Shown: piece after piece, positions 1-8,496 of the stretch
How positions within the stretch are numbered: position 1 is the stretch's first letter
How the letters are laid out: the number at the start of each line of letters is the position of its first letter
Source of the DNA: Thermodesulfovibrionales bacterium
GTDB lineage: Bacteria > Nitrospirota > Thermodesulfovibrionia > Thermodesulfovibrionales > Dissulfurispiraceae
Length of the DNA stretch: 61,994 bases
Reading direction: 5' to 3'
Assembly (NCBI GenBank): GCA_030017995.1
Contig: JASEGS010000004.1
Coordinates: 1-61,994 of the forward strand
Notes under the pieces: generated by a model
Told to the model about the DNA's origin: nothing
The model's database searches: none
The model's input: only the letters and a program-made list of their open reading frames with translations
Position numbers and translations under genes: made by a program

Positions 1-35
1 TTAAGATTATGCAATCGGAGTCCTTCTTACTTCAA

Positions 36-452
36 CTAAAGAAAGGGACAATATCCTTCATCTTCGTTACCCTTCTTTTTGATCTTTATCGTGAGTTCCC
101 ATCTCCCTTCCCGTTTAAAATCAGGTTTCTCCGCAGTATATAACCCATCATCCTTTTCTTTAACAAGTAATGGGCGAATGCCTTCTGATGTTACAACAGT
201 GGCCTTAATCTCAGCCCCTTCCACATCTCTGTCTCTTTTATCGTGAATTACAATGCCAATGACATTTTCCCCTATCCTGTATTCTTTTTCGTCCATCAGG
301 ATTTCTACACTGAATTTTCCCTTCTCCATAATCTTAAAAAGGCTTTCATTGAAATGTTTCGTCAATGTTGTCTCTGCCGTTTCAGAGATGACATACGAAT
401 GGGTTGTCAAAACAACCACTGTTATAAAGAGCAACAGAGGTGCTGTCTTCAT
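36..452 (-). CDS. Secreted FixH/YtkA-like protein
   Basis: A 138-residue protein with a clear Sec signal peptide (basic start, hydrophobic residues ~5-20, then SETAETT). The remaining ~110 residues are rich in alternating hydrophobic and charged residues (EYRIGENVIGIVIHDKRDRDV, then DGLYTAEKPDFKREGRWELTI), the pattern of the immunoglobulin-like YtkA/FixH domain, in which a DGxY...PGxW-type motif is typical. It is probably periplasmic or membrane-facing. Function unknown; YtkA-like domains often accompany copper or respiratory-complex genes, but no such neighbour is visible because the contig begins 36 bases away. The fold call is by motif only. Confidence 0.55.
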   Translation of the reverse strand: MKTAPLLLFITVVVLTTHSYVISETAETTLTKHFNESLFKIMEKGKFSVEILMDEKEYRIGENVIGIVIHDKRDRDVEGAEIKATVVTSEGIRPLLVKEKDDGLYTAEKPDFKREGRWELTIKIKKKGNEDEGYCPFL

Positions 453-844
453 GTTTTAAAGCCTCTTAACCTCCCCACATAGGGGGCTTTTATAATTTTA
501 ATTAAATTTTATCACTAATTTACGAAAAATCAATAAAATTTATACGCCGGAGTCAATAGCAATATAATCAACCATAATCCATAGCCAAACATTTACAGAA
601 ACAAAGCAGGCATGGGTGAAAAGGCTTTATCAGCGATACCTTAGCGCCGAACCCTCCGACATTAGAGGCAATTTCAATATCACCCTTTGCATTCAGCAGT
701 ATAAACAGGCATTTAATAATCTTATCGCATTGATAAAGACTTTGAAGCCGTGCCTGCTTTGCTTGATTATGGTCAATAGCAATATAATCAAACACAAGAG
801 TATAATCAGGTGGTATAATTGGGAAAAATAAGCTGCTTTAAAAT
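453..844. other. Gene-free stretch holding MITE-like copy A
   Basis: This ~390-bp gap contains repeat copy A (below) bracketed by a 20-bp direct repeat, gtcaatagcaatataatcaa, at 552-571 and 772-791. An extended -10 hexamer (TGGTATAAT, 811-819) lies about 40 bp before the nth start. Short ORFs in it are repeat sequence, not genes. Confidence 0.7.
602..761 (+). mobile_element. MITE-like element, copy A (160 bp)
   Basis: The ends are inverted repeats: caaagcaggca at 602-612 pairs with tgcctgctttg at 751-761. The similarity continues inward through the CTTTATCA..GCGATA block, giving imperfect TIRs of ~38 bp. The interior is not a recognisable transposase. Copy B at 23062-23221 is the same 160 bp in reverse orientation with about 3 differences by eye. 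A 20-bp direct repeat flanks copy A. Confidence 0.8.
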
Positions 845-859
845 ATGCGGGGTGATGAT

Positions 860-1495
860 ATGTTAGTTGCTAAAGAAAAGGCGGTAGAGGTCATTAAAAG
901 GCTGAAAAAGCTCTATCCAGAACCAAAGACAGCCCTCAATTTCAAGACGCCCTTTGAACTCCTTGTTTCAACTATTCTTTCTGCACAGACTACTGACGCC
1001 CATGTAAATAAAGTGACGGCGGGACTTTTCAAAAAATATAAGTCTGTCGGAGATTTTGCAACTGCCTCGCTGGAGACTCTTCAGCAGGACATCAGTTCCA
1101 TTAATTTTTACAGGAACAAAGCGAAGAATATTCATGCTTCTGCAAAGATTATCGTAGAAAGATTTGCTTCAAAAGTGCCAAAGACAATGGATGAACTCAT
1201 AAGTCTTCCGGGTGTTGCCAGAAAGACTGCAAATATTATCCTTTTCTATGCTTACGGTATCAATGAGGGGATAGCAGTGGATACCCATGTAAGGCGTGTG
1301 GCATACAGACTTGGTCTCACAAAGAATGAGGACCCTGTGAAAATAGAGAAGGATTTAATGGCTGTGATCCCAAGAGAGGATTGGGGCAATATCACGCATT
1401 TTTTAATCTTTCACGGAAGAAATACCTGTCAGGCAAAAAAGCCAAGACATAGCGAGTGTGTGCTTTATGACATTTGTCCTTCGAGGAACATTTAA
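860..1495 (+). CDS. nth: Endonuclease III (DNA glycosylase/AP lyase)
   Basis: Base-excision repair enzyme removing oxidised pyrimidines. The start chosen is ATG 860 (211 aa) because GGGGTGA lies 6 nt before it; ATG 845 has no ribosome site. The helix-hairpin-helix LPGVARKTAN carries catalytic Lys122, and AVDTHVRR supplies catalytic Asp141. The C-terminal iron-sulfur loop should be C-X6-C-X2-C-X5-C. Here it reads C190-X6-H197-X2-C200-X5-C206 (codon cat at the second position), so one of the four cysteine ligands is histidine. Length and all other motifs are normal, so the protein looks functional. Whether the cluster is still 4Fe-4S is open. Confidence 0.95.
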   Translation: MLVAKEKAVEVIKRLKKLYPEPKTALNFKTPFELLVSTILSAQTTDAHVNKVTAGLFKKYKSVGDFATASLETLQQDISSINFYRNKAKNIHASAKIIVERFASKVPKTMDELISLPGVARKTANIILFYAYGINEGIAVDTHVRRVAYRLGLTKNEDPVKIEKDLMAVIPREDWGNITHFLIFHGRNTCQAKKPRHSECVLYDICPSRNI

Positions 1496-1499
1496 CCTC

Positions 1500-1784
1500 T
1501 TATATCCCTGTTAGTTCCTTTACTTCCTTTTTCCCTTCTTCCATCTCTTTTTTTTGCTCTTTGTCCAGAGATAGCAGCAATGCCTGAAATTCGCCTGTGT
1601 GGGTCTTCTCCTCCTTTGCTATGTCGAGCAGAATCTTTCGTATATTTTTGTTTGTAGTCAGCGCCGCCATCTGTTTATAGAGGTTTATGGCGTCCAGTTC
1701 AGCTATTATTCCTGTCCTTAAAATCTCTTTGTCAATGTCTTCTTTTCTTATTTTTTTAATGTCAAAGGGTATTTTTGAAAGCAT
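1500..1784 (-). CDS. Encapsulin-type ferritin-like protein (orphan cargo)
   Basis: A 94-residue ferritin-like helical hairpin. The motifs ELDAINLYKQMA (Glu29) and AKEEKTHTGEFQALL (Glu58/59, His62) are those of the short encapsulated ferritins, which dimerise to build a ferroxidase centre. By recall, residues ~26 to the KELTG end strongly resemble the ferritin-like N-terminal domain fused to the shell protein in Pyrococcus furiosus. Here the protein stops at that point and no shell gene adjoins it. AGGAGG precedes the ATG. A monocistronic promoter lies upstream (1816-1843). Probable role: iron storage or oxidative-stress defence inside an encapsulin encoded elsewhere. Confidence 0.8.
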   Translation of the reverse strand: MLSKIPFDIKKIRKEDIDKEILRTGIIAELDAINLYKQMAALTTNKNIRKILLDIAKEEKTHTGEFQALLLSLDKEQKKEMEEGKKEVKELTGI

Positions 1785-1815
1785 TTCCAGCCTCCTGATT
1801 TGGTTTTATATTTCA

Positions 1816-1843
1816 AGATTATCATATCAGACAATAATGTCAA
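1816..1843 (-). promoter_or_regulatory. Promoter for the ferritin gene
   Basis: On the minus strand TTGACA is followed after 16 nt by TAATCT, with an upstream TG (extended -10). It lies ~30-60 bp before the ferritin start. Confidence 0.5.
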
Positions 1844-1914
1844 GATATATTTAACGACATGCTGGGATTTATTGAGTCCGTCAAGCATGTGAGATGCAGG
1901 TAGCTGCAATTTAT

Positions 1915-3480
1915 CTACTCAACCATCTTTATCTCGAGTATCCGCTCTATATGAAACACCCTATTGTCCTTCCTCGCTGTGCAAAACGCCTGAACGCCAG
2001 TGAATTTCCTGCCATTATATTCAAGCTCTCCAACAAAGCGTGGAATGATAGTGCGTCTTGATTTCTCGTCCTTTGTCTTAAGGTAGGTAATTTCAAGCGG
2101 CCTTTTATCCTTTACAGCCTTCTCTATTATGGAAAATTTTTCATCAGACGGCAGATTCTTTTGCGCCTGTTTATACTGATATTTCGTAACAAAATCCACA
2201 ACCCGCCAATCCATAAAGATGTGCTTTTTTGCAATCGTTTTTTTGAGGACAATCCCCTCAAGGCTTGTGCATCTTGAAAGAGCAACATACAACTGCCCGT
2301 GCGAAAATGTTCCCCTGCCTATGTCTATTATCACCCTTTCAAAGGTCATGCCCTGTCCCTTGTGTATGGTTACCGCCCATGCGAGCTTGAGGGGATATTG
2401 CGTGAATGTGCCGACTACATCCGATATAACCGCGCCTGATTTTTTGTCGTAATGAAATTCATACATCCCCCATGTATAAGGCCCGACATCAACAATCTCT
2501 CCATCCTGAAGCTCCACATGGATCGCATCAGGCTCGCCCTTTATCTTTTCAATGCCCGTAACCTTGCCTATGCTTCCGTTGATCCAGCGCCCCATAGAGT
2601 CGTTATTCAGTAGCATCACCTGAGCGCCGATCTTGAGGGTGATGTCAAGCCCTGTTGGAAGGTCTTTTACATTAAAATCCCCTTCTATCAACCCGTGATA
2701 GCTATATTCTTTACCTTTGAGATCAGCGAGCCTTTTTGTGTTAATTGAGGCGGCAAGGTCGTTTGTTGTGGTGAGATAGATATAAAAGCCCTTGTCGTCA
2801 TGAAAGTCCGGCATATGCCGCGCATTGATCGCGGAAATATCCTCGTCAGTGGCGGTATTATTCCTTATCGCATTAAGGATGTTCAGAAATCTGTCATCCC
2901 TCTGGCGATAGACCTTTTCAAGCTCTATGAACTGCATATCAAAACTTCTGCCGAAGACCATTGCATCAAAGAAATACGGACTCTTATAAAGGCCTCCAAA
3001 CAGCGCCTTATCCCGTGATGTAACAACAGGCGGCAACTGGTAGAGGTCTCCGATAAATATCATCTGAAGACCGCCAAAGGGCTGGGTCTTACTTTTACCG
3101 TGAATGCGGAGGAATTCGGCGATACAGTCCATGAGGTCTGCGCGCACCATCGAGACCTCGTCAATCACAATAGCGTCAAGCTTTTTATAAATTACCTTTT
3201 CTCTCGGCCGCATCCCCTTCACCAGATCAGGAGTGATATCAGGTTTGAATCCGAAGAACGAATGGATGGTCTGTCCTTTCACATTCACTGCTGCAACGCC
3301 TGTGGGCGCAAGCACCGCGATGTTCTTCTCCGTAGTATTCCTGAAATGCTGAAGAAGCGTTGATTTGCCTGTCCCTGCCCTGCCGGTGATAAATACATTT
3401 TTATCAGTCTCCTCCATAATATGGAGGGAGTGAAGGAATTGTTCGTTGAAATCGAGGGAGGGTGAAGTTAAATTTTCCAT
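1915..3480 (-). CDS. Pif1-family helicase with C-terminal WYL domain
   Basis: A 521-residue SF1B helicase. Walker A is GRAGTGKST (residues ~33-41) and Walker B is VIDEVSMVRADLMD (~110). Later motifs include GDLYQLPPV, the LEKVYRQ motif and the TIHKGQGMTFERV motif with SRC near 400. Residues ~455-521 (KRPLEITYLK... through RVFHIERILEI) form a WYL domain, a ligand- or nucleic-acid-binding module known to occur fused to bacterial Pif1 proteins. Likely unwinds structured or stalled DNA. It starts 9 bp after the endoQ stop, so the two are probably co-transcribed, and the phzF promoter likely drives all three genes. Confidence 0.88.
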   Translation of the reverse strand: MENLTSPSLDFNEQFLHSLHIMEETDKNVFITGRAGTGKSTLLQHFRNTTEKNIAVLAPTGVAAVNVKGQTIHSFFGFKPDITPDLVKGMRPREKVIYKKLDAIVIDEVSMVRADLMDCIAEFLRIHGKSKTQPFGGLQMIFIGDLYQLPPVVTSRDKALFGGLYKSPYFFDAMVFGRSFDMQFIELEKVYRQRDDRFLNILNAIRNNTATDEDISAINARHMPDFHDDKGFYIYLTTTNDLAASINTKRLADLKGKEYSYHGLIEGDFNVKDLPTGLDITLKIGAQVMLLNNDSMGRWINGSIGKVTGIEKIKGEPDAIHVELQDGEIVDVGPYTWGMYEFHYDKKSGAVISDVVGTFTQYPLKLAWAVTIHKGQGMTFERVIIDIGRGTFSHGQLYVALSRCTSLEGIVLKKTIAKKHIFMDWRVVDFVTKYQYKQAQKNLPSDEKFSIIEKAVKDKRPLEITYLKTKDEKSRRTIIPRFVGELEYNGRKFTGVQAFCTARKDNRVFHIERILEIKMVE

Positions 3481-3489
3481 ATCACGTAT

Positions 3490-4761
3490 TCAGAACAGCA
3501 TTGACTGCCCTTTGATCTCTTTTCGCTCCACTGCTTCGAATATCTTTATCTTCCCGTATTCGCCGTCATATCCGGGCACGATATGCACATCGCCTTTGCG
3601 CATCCTCGATATCGCCTCTCTGATAAGCGGAGAACCCGCTCTTTCAATATCGCTAAGCGGGACATCCATGAGTATTTTAAATTCGCTGCCGAGCTTTTGA
3701 AGGAGGTTTTGATATTCCTTATCCACTGCCTTGCTGTTTGCTCCAACCTTCAGCACCTCGGAGATAATTTCCGGTAAAGGGATTATTGAATGATATGAAG
3801 GCATGCCCTTTGGTTTAAAGCCTTCCTTCCTGTCCGCTAATTTTTCAACCCTGTGCATAACACCGACAGTAACCCTCTTGCCGCAGACAGGACAGAGATA
3901 ATTATGCTCAATGGTTTCTTTTGGTGTCAGGCTTATGCCGCATGTCCTGTGCCCGTCATAATGGTATTTGCCCTCTTCTGGAAAAAACTCTATTGTCCCG
4001 ATAAATCCTTTTCTTGTCTTTATCGCTTCCATCATCGCCTTGTATGAAATCTCGGTATCGAATATATTAGCCTCGCGTCCTATCTTGGCTGGAGAATGCG
4101 CGTCCGAATTCGAGAGAAGGGTTATTTTATCGAGAGTAGAGAGCCTCCAGTTCATAAGCGGGTCTGATGATAGCCCTGTCTCTATCGCATGAATATGCGG
4201 AGTCAAATCCTCAAAGCATTCCTCAAAGGAATCGAATCCCGATTCCGCGCCGAATATCGAGAAGTGCGGCGTCCACGCATGGGCAGGCACGAGCATGCCG
4301 GCAGGCGCTTTGTTTAAAACAATCTTTAAAAGCTCTTTTGCATCAAGGCCGAGTATAGGCCTTCCGTCCGCATTGAGATTTCCTATCTTCGCGAGCGCTA
4401 TATTTATCTTTGCTGCGGCAGCAAAATCAGGCACAAACAAAATCGAGTGTATCTTTCTTGTTTTTCCGTTTTTAGTGTAGATACAGCTTATCTCAGATGT
4501 GAGCATAAAAGAGACATCGGAGCGGCAGGGATCGGGAATGTCATCCGTCATGAATTCTTTTTTTAATTTAAAAAACCCGTTGCCTGCTGGCTGGAGTTTT
4601 TCATTAAGCTCCTTGAACCACCTGGGATGCGTGAAGTCTCCTGTGCCGATTATTGAAATGCCTTTAAGCTGCGCCCATTTATAGATGCTTTCGGGCGACA
4701 TGTCTTTGCTGGTTGCCCTTGAATATTTTGAGTGGATGTGGAGATCTGCAATAAAACGCAT
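3490..4761 (-). CDS. endoQ: Endonuclease Q-like PHP-domain nuclease
   Basis: A 423-residue protein beginning MRFIADLHIHSKYSRATSK, the PHP metal motif (His7, His9). The order then is GTGDFTHPRWF, HSILFVPD, PAHAWTPHFSIFG, a SNSDAHS metal motif near residue 220, and a zinc-finger stretch (HRTCGISL...CPVCGKRVTVG, residues ~275-300) followed by HRVEKLADR. This arrangement is that of EndoQ, first described from Pyrococcus, which nicks 5' of deaminated bases (hypoxanthine, uracil, xanthine) and AP sites. It occurs in some archaea and scattered bacteria. Endonuclease V, which also acts at deoxyinosine, is encoded at 54034, so two alternative deamination-repair nucleases are present. Confidence 0.82.
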   Translation of the reverse strand: MRFIADLHIHSKYSRATSKDMSPESIYKWAQLKGISIIGTGDFTHPRWFKELNEKLQPAGNGFFKLKKEFMTDDIPDPCRSDVSFMLTSEISCIYTKNGKTRKIHSILFVPDFAAAAKINIALAKIGNLNADGRPILGLDAKELLKIVLNKAPAGMLVPAHAWTPHFSIFGAESGFDSFEECFEDLTPHIHAIETGLSSDPLMNWRLSTLDKITLLSNSDAHSPAKIGREANIFDTEISYKAMMEAIKTRKGFIGTIEFFPEEGKYHYDGHRTCGISLTPKETIEHNYLCPVCGKRVTVGVMHRVEKLADRKEGFKPKGMPSYHSIIPLPEIISEVLKVGANSKAVDKEYQNLLQKLGSEFKILMDVPLSDIERAGSPLIREAISRMRKGDVHIVPGYDGEYGKIKIFEAVERKEIKGQSMLF

Positions 4762-4768
4762 GGGAGGA

Positions 4769-5659
4769 TTATAACAGAATCCCTTTTGTGACCTCTATGA
4801 CTTTGCCACCAACATATATTTCAATGCTGCTCTTTGTTTTCTTTGCCTTCAAAAATATCAGCGAAGGCCTTCCTATCTCATATCCCTGTTCAACGCGAAT
4901 ATCTATGTTGCCTTGTCCGAAATAGTTATGTGTTAAAAGGTATCCAGCGAGACATCCATTTGCGCTTCCTGTTGCAGGGTCTTCATTTATTCCAAAATAT
5001 GGCGCAAACATCCTTGCATTGATATGATTTTCTTTTTTATATGTTTCAGGGCAGAAGACAAAAATCGCCTTTGCTTCTGCATTCTTGATTAACTCAAAGT
5101 AGTTCTCTTTATCGATTTTTGAATTCTTTACGGCTGCAAGATTCTTCAGCGGCACTATGATAAACGGCAGTCCTGTGGAAACCTCCTGTATGGGATAGTC
5201 TGAGTCAATATCCGAAGCAGGCAGTCCTAAGACTGCCGCGGCTTTATTATTATTGAATGTCCTTCCGAAAACAGGCTCTTTTTGCTTCATAGTAAGTCTG
5301 ATAATCTTGTTCCTTCTGAAAGCAGGCCTTACAGGTATCCGCCCTGTTTTCAGATTGAGAATTATTCTTCTGACAGGTTCTTTAATTATCTCTCTTTGTA
5401 TTACATAGGCAGTTCCGAGTACCGGATGACCTGCAAACGGAACTTCTCTTTCAGGCGTAAATATGCGGACATTGTAACCGCTGTTTTCTGGTTGGGTTGA
5501 GATGATGAATGTCGTTTCAGAGAAGTTGAACTCCTTTGCAATACGCTGCATTTTGGAGACAGAAAGCGCATTTTTAATAATCACGACAGCAAGTTGATTG
5601 CCTGAATATTTATCTTCAGCAAAGACATCGAGGATATAAAAATAATCATTGTTCTTCAT
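4769..5659 (-). CDS. PhzF-family isomerase/epimerase
   Basis: A 296-residue member of the PhzF/DapF-like fold. The GNQLAVVI and FNFSETTFI motifs (catalytic Glu48 by family alignment), AGHPVLGTA and DPATGSANGCLAGYL are all present. True phenazine genes are absent, so the substrate is unknown, as for most of the family. It is the first gene of phzF-endoQ-pif1 (gaps of 7 and 9 bp). The promoter at 5668-5695 would start transcription within a few bases of the ATG, and no Shine-Dalgarno is visible, so it may be translated from a leaderless message. Confidence 0.85.
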   Translation of the reverse strand: MKNNDYFYILDVFAEDKYSGNQLAVVIIKNALSVSKMQRIAKEFNFSETTFIISTQPENSGYNVRIFTPEREVPFAGHPVLGTAYVIQREIIKEPVRRIILNLKTGRIPVRPAFRRNKIIRLTMKQKEPVFGRTFNNNKAAAVLGLPASDIDSDYPIQEVSTGLPFIIVPLKNLAAVKNSKIDKENYFELIKNAEAKAIFVFCPETYKKENHINARMFAPYFGINEDPATGSANGCLAGYLLTHNYFGQGNIDIRVEQGYEIGRPSLIFLKAKKTKSSIEIYVGGKVIEVTKGILL

Positions 5660-5667
5660 TGTTTAGA

Positions 5668-5695
5668 ATATTAGCATATACAGTCTGTTTGTCAA
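5668..5695 (-). promoter_or_regulatory. Promoter for phzF-endoQ-pif1, probably leaderless
   Basis: TTGACA, 16 nt, TAATAT with upstream TG on the minus strand. The -10 ends 8 bases before the phzF ATG (5659), so the predicted +1 is at or 1-2 nt before the start codon. It is back to back with the modE-like promoter. Confidence 0.65.
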
Positions 5696-5721
5696 CCCGT
5701 TAAGGGCATTGAGGTTGACTA

Positions 5722-5751
5722 TTGACATTTCGTTATTCCCATCTGTATATT
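5722..5751 (+). promoter_or_regulatory. Promoter for modE-like gene, probably leaderless
   Basis: TTGACA at 5722-5727, an 18-nt spacer, then TATATT at 5746-5751. The ATG at 5758 is where transcription would begin. No ribosome-binding sequence lies before it. Confidence 0.6.
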
Positions 5752-5757
5752 ACGACT

Positions 5758-6126
5758 ATGAGCGGCAAGAGGGGAAAAAGTAAATCAGAAGGTTTCAGGC
5801 TTAAAGGCCGTGTATGGATCGAAGGCAGAGAGGGAACATTTCTCGGATATGGCAGGGTGGTTCTCCTTGAAAGGATTAAACAATTCGGCTCAATTTCAGA
5901 GGCTGCAAAGTCAATGAACATGTCATATCGCCACGCATGGGAGCTTGTTGATTCCATGAACAGGCAGGTAAAGAATCCGCTTGTTGAAACAGCTACGGGC
6001 GGCAAGGGGGGAGGCGGTGCGAGGCTTACAGAGGCTGGAGAAAAAGCAATAGAGGCATTCTGGAAATTATATAGAGACTTTAACGAATTTCTCGAAAAAA
6101 CGGACAAGAGTATAAAATTTACTTGA
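5758..6126 (+). CDS. ModE-like winged-helix regulator
   Basis: A 122-residue protein with the ModE N-terminal DNA-binding domain: LKGRVWIEGREGTFLGYGR, RIKQFGSISEAAKSMNMSYRHAWELVDSMN (helix-turn-helix, residues ~45-70), then KNPLVETATGGKGGGGARLTEAGEKAI. The C-terminal molybdate-binding (MOP) domains of full ModE are absent, as in many short family members. ATG 5758 is preferred over the TTG at 5722, which is the -35 element itself. It lies 7 bp upstream of a molybdate-type transporter, so it probably senses molybdate/tungstate status or controls that transporter. Confidence 0.85.
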   Translation: MSGKRGKSKSEGFRLKGRVWIEGREGTFLGYGRVVLLERIKQFGSISEAAKSMNMSYRHAWELVDSMNRQVKNPLVETATGGKGGGGARLTEAGEKAIEAFWKLYRDFNEFLEKTDKSIKFT

Positions 6127-6133
6127 AAATAGA

Positions 6134-7285
6134 ATGCGAGATTCATTAGATAAGACTAAGCAAAAATTCCCTCATCTCAAAAGTGCGCTCTGGGACGTAT
6201 CAGGCGCCTTTGGCGATATAGGTGTTTTATTTCCTTTGGCTATTGCATTAATAGCAAAAAACGGGTTTAACCCAACTGCTTTATTTTTAATGGCAGGGAT
6301 TTTCTATATAGCATCTGCCTATTATTTTAAAATTACGATGCCTGTTCAGCCTCTTAAGGCAATGTCGGCTATCGCAATTGCATCAGGAATTAACAGCAGC
6401 ACTATTAGTTCAGCAGGCATTGTTATGGGCGCTATCCTTGCTGTGATAGCATTTACAGGATTAGGCGTTAGGATCGGCAGAATATTCCCTGTATCAGTAA
6501 TAAGAGGGATACAATTGGGGCTGGGCATAATGCTGATAAAGGCGTCTGCAGTTCTTTCTGGAGACGATATTTTTATTGCCATAGTCGCAGGAATTGTCTT
6601 GATTTCCTGTCTTTGGGCAATTAAGAAAGTTCCGCCCCTTATCCCGATCATGATATTGGGGATAGCGCTTTCACTGAAAGAAATAAAAATGACTTCTCTC
6701 GGTCCTGTAGCCGTCTCCATCACTTTGCCTGAACCATGGCAATTATGGATCGGTTTTACAACGCTCGTCTTGCCTCAAATAGCTCTGACATTCGGCAATG
6801 CTATAGTAGCTACTGAGGCGACAGGTAAGCTTCTCTATGGCAAGAGAGCTGAAAAACTGAATCTTAAGAGCATCCCGATGAGTATGAGCATTGCCAATAT
6901 TGTGTCAGGCATAATAGGCGGTGTTCCTATGTGCCACGGCTGCGGAGGTCTGACCGCGCATCACAAATTTGGTTCAACAAACGAGAGGTCCGGATATATT
7001 ATAGGTTTTACTCTCATAGCCCTTGCCCTGCTTTTCGGTCATGCCGCTTTATCAATAATATCAGCCTTTCCAAAGGGCATTCTGGGCATTTTGCTCTTTT
7101 ATGTCGGAATACAACACTCGTTGTTTGTTAGAAATATACGGTCAGATAAGGCAGCTTTGTTTATTGCTTTTTCCACTGCAGTTTCAGGTTTTGTGCTGAA
7201 TAATCTAACTATAGGTTTTCTTATAGGCTTGGGTATTCACTACTTTCTGCTCAGCATGATGAAGACTCTGAATGCGTTGAAATGA
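6134..7285 (+). CDS. Molybdate/sulfate transporter (MOT1 type)
   Basis: A 383-residue integral membrane protein with about ten hydrophobic segments. FGDIGVLFPLAIALI near the start, MPVQPLKAMSAIAIA, and PMCHGCGGLTAHHKFG are the signatures of the MOT1-like molybdate branch related to SulP sulfate carriers. It follows the ModE-like regulator by 7 bp in the same operon, which favours molybdate as substrate. Transport specificity cannot be settled from sequence alone. Confidence 0.87.
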   Translation: MRDSLDKTKQKFPHLKSALWDVSGAFGDIGVLFPLAIALIAKNGFNPTALFLMAGIFYIASAYYFKITMPVQPLKAMSAIAIASGINSSTISSAGIVMGAILAVIAFTGLGVRIGRIFPVSVIRGIQLGLGIMLIKASAVLSGDDIFIAIVAGIVLISCLWAIKKVPPLIPIMILGIALSLKEIKMTSLGPVAVSITLPEPWQLWIGFTTLVLPQIALTFGNAIVATEATGKLLYGKRAEKLNLKSIPMSMSIANIVSGIIGGVPMCHGCGGLTAHHKFGSTNERSGYIIGFTLIALALLFGHAALSIISAFPKGILGILLFYVGIQHSLFVRNIRSDKAALFIAFSTAVSGFVLNNLTIGFLIGLGIHYFLLSMMKTLNALK

Positions 7286-7300
7286 GGATAATCAAAGATT

Positions 7301-8476
7301 TCATAATAAGCCGTATCTTTTCAGTTTTCTCCAGAGGGACACCCTGTCTATGCCGAGTATCTGCGCAGCGAGGGTCTTGTTGCCGCCCACTTCCTGCAAT
7401 ACCCATTTTATATAAGACATCTCCTGTTCATCCAGAGATGGCATCTTACCTTCTTTTTTTCTGAATATCCTTATGTTCAACTCCCTGAGGTCCTCGGGAA
7501 GATGAGCAAGCTCGATGGTGTTTCCATTGGCAAGGGCAACCCCTCTTTCTATGATATTTTCGAGTTCCCTTACATTCCCCGGAAAGTCATAGTTCAGCAA
7601 TACTGCGGTTACATCCGTGGATATCTCCGCAATATCCTTTTTCATCAGTGTGGAATATTTCTTCAGGAAATAATAACCCAACAGTGGGATGTCGTCCCTT
7701 CTTTCAGAAAGGGGCGGAATATAAAGCGAAACCACATTCAGCCTGTAGTAAAGATCCTGCCTGAATCGGCCGTTTTTTATAGAATCCTGTACATTTCTGT
7801 TGGTTGCTGCTATAAATCTCACATCTACCTTTACGGGCGCTGTTCCTCCAACCCTCAAAAGTTCCTTGTCCTGAATAACCCTTAACAGTTTTACCTGCAT
7901 TGACGGGGGCATCTCGGTTATCTCATCGAGGAACAATGTGCCTCCTGATGCCATTTCTATCAATCCTTTTTTCATTACAGTCGCGCCAGTGAATGCGCCT
8001 TTTTCATGGCCGAATAACTCATTGCTCAAAAGCTCTTCTGTGAACGCACTGCAGTTTATTGCAAAGAAGGGACCTTCTGACCGTTTGCTGTTAAAATGCA
8101 CATATCTTGCAAAGAGCTCCTTGCCTGTGCCGCTCTCTCCGTTTATCAGGACATTACAAACTGTGGGGGCAATCTGCCTTGCCGTATCAAGAAGCCTCTG
8201 CATGTTGGCATCCTGAGTGATTATTTTTACCCTGCCCTGATAGTTATCTATCTGCTCGCGGAGGGTTTGGTTCTTTTTTTTAAGGCGCACCTTTTCCGCA
8301 GCCTCATGCACGACCTTCCGCACTTCGTTCAGTTTGAAAGGCTTTGCTATATAGTAAAATGCCCCATACTTCATGGCGTTGACCGCAGAGTCGAGCGTGG
8401 CATAGCCGGTTATCATTATGACCTCTGTGTCCGGATAGAGATCCCGGCAGCGTTTGAGTATCTGCATGCCGTCCAC
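7301..8476 (-). pseudogene. Sigma-54 response regulator, receiver domain truncated
   Basis: NtrC-type activator lacking roughly the first 55 residues. The reading frame begins at VDGMQILKRCRDLYP, the segment that normally follows the phospho-accepting Asp, and a TAG stop lies just upstream in frame. The rest is intact: receiver remnants with MITGYA and AKPF, an AAA+ domain with GESGTGKE (Walker A), GAFTGA (sigma-54 contact), and a C-terminal Fis-type helix-turn-helix (NKTLAAQILGIDRVSLWRKLKRYG). No ribosome site precedes the GTG at 8476. It abuts the uspA gene head to head within ~20 bp. Either a deletion/rearrangement or an assembly join removed its 5' end. A GTG-started, unphosphorylatable activator is possible but unlikely. 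Confidence 0.8.
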
Positions 8477-8496
8477 CTTTGACTAGGTGCAAGAAA

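Noticed and set aside
568-795. A 75-codon minus-strand ORF in repeat copy A, also open in copy B
   Set aside because: The frame is broken in copies C and D and the open frame follows from A and B being nearly identical. It has no ribosome site and no recognisable domain.
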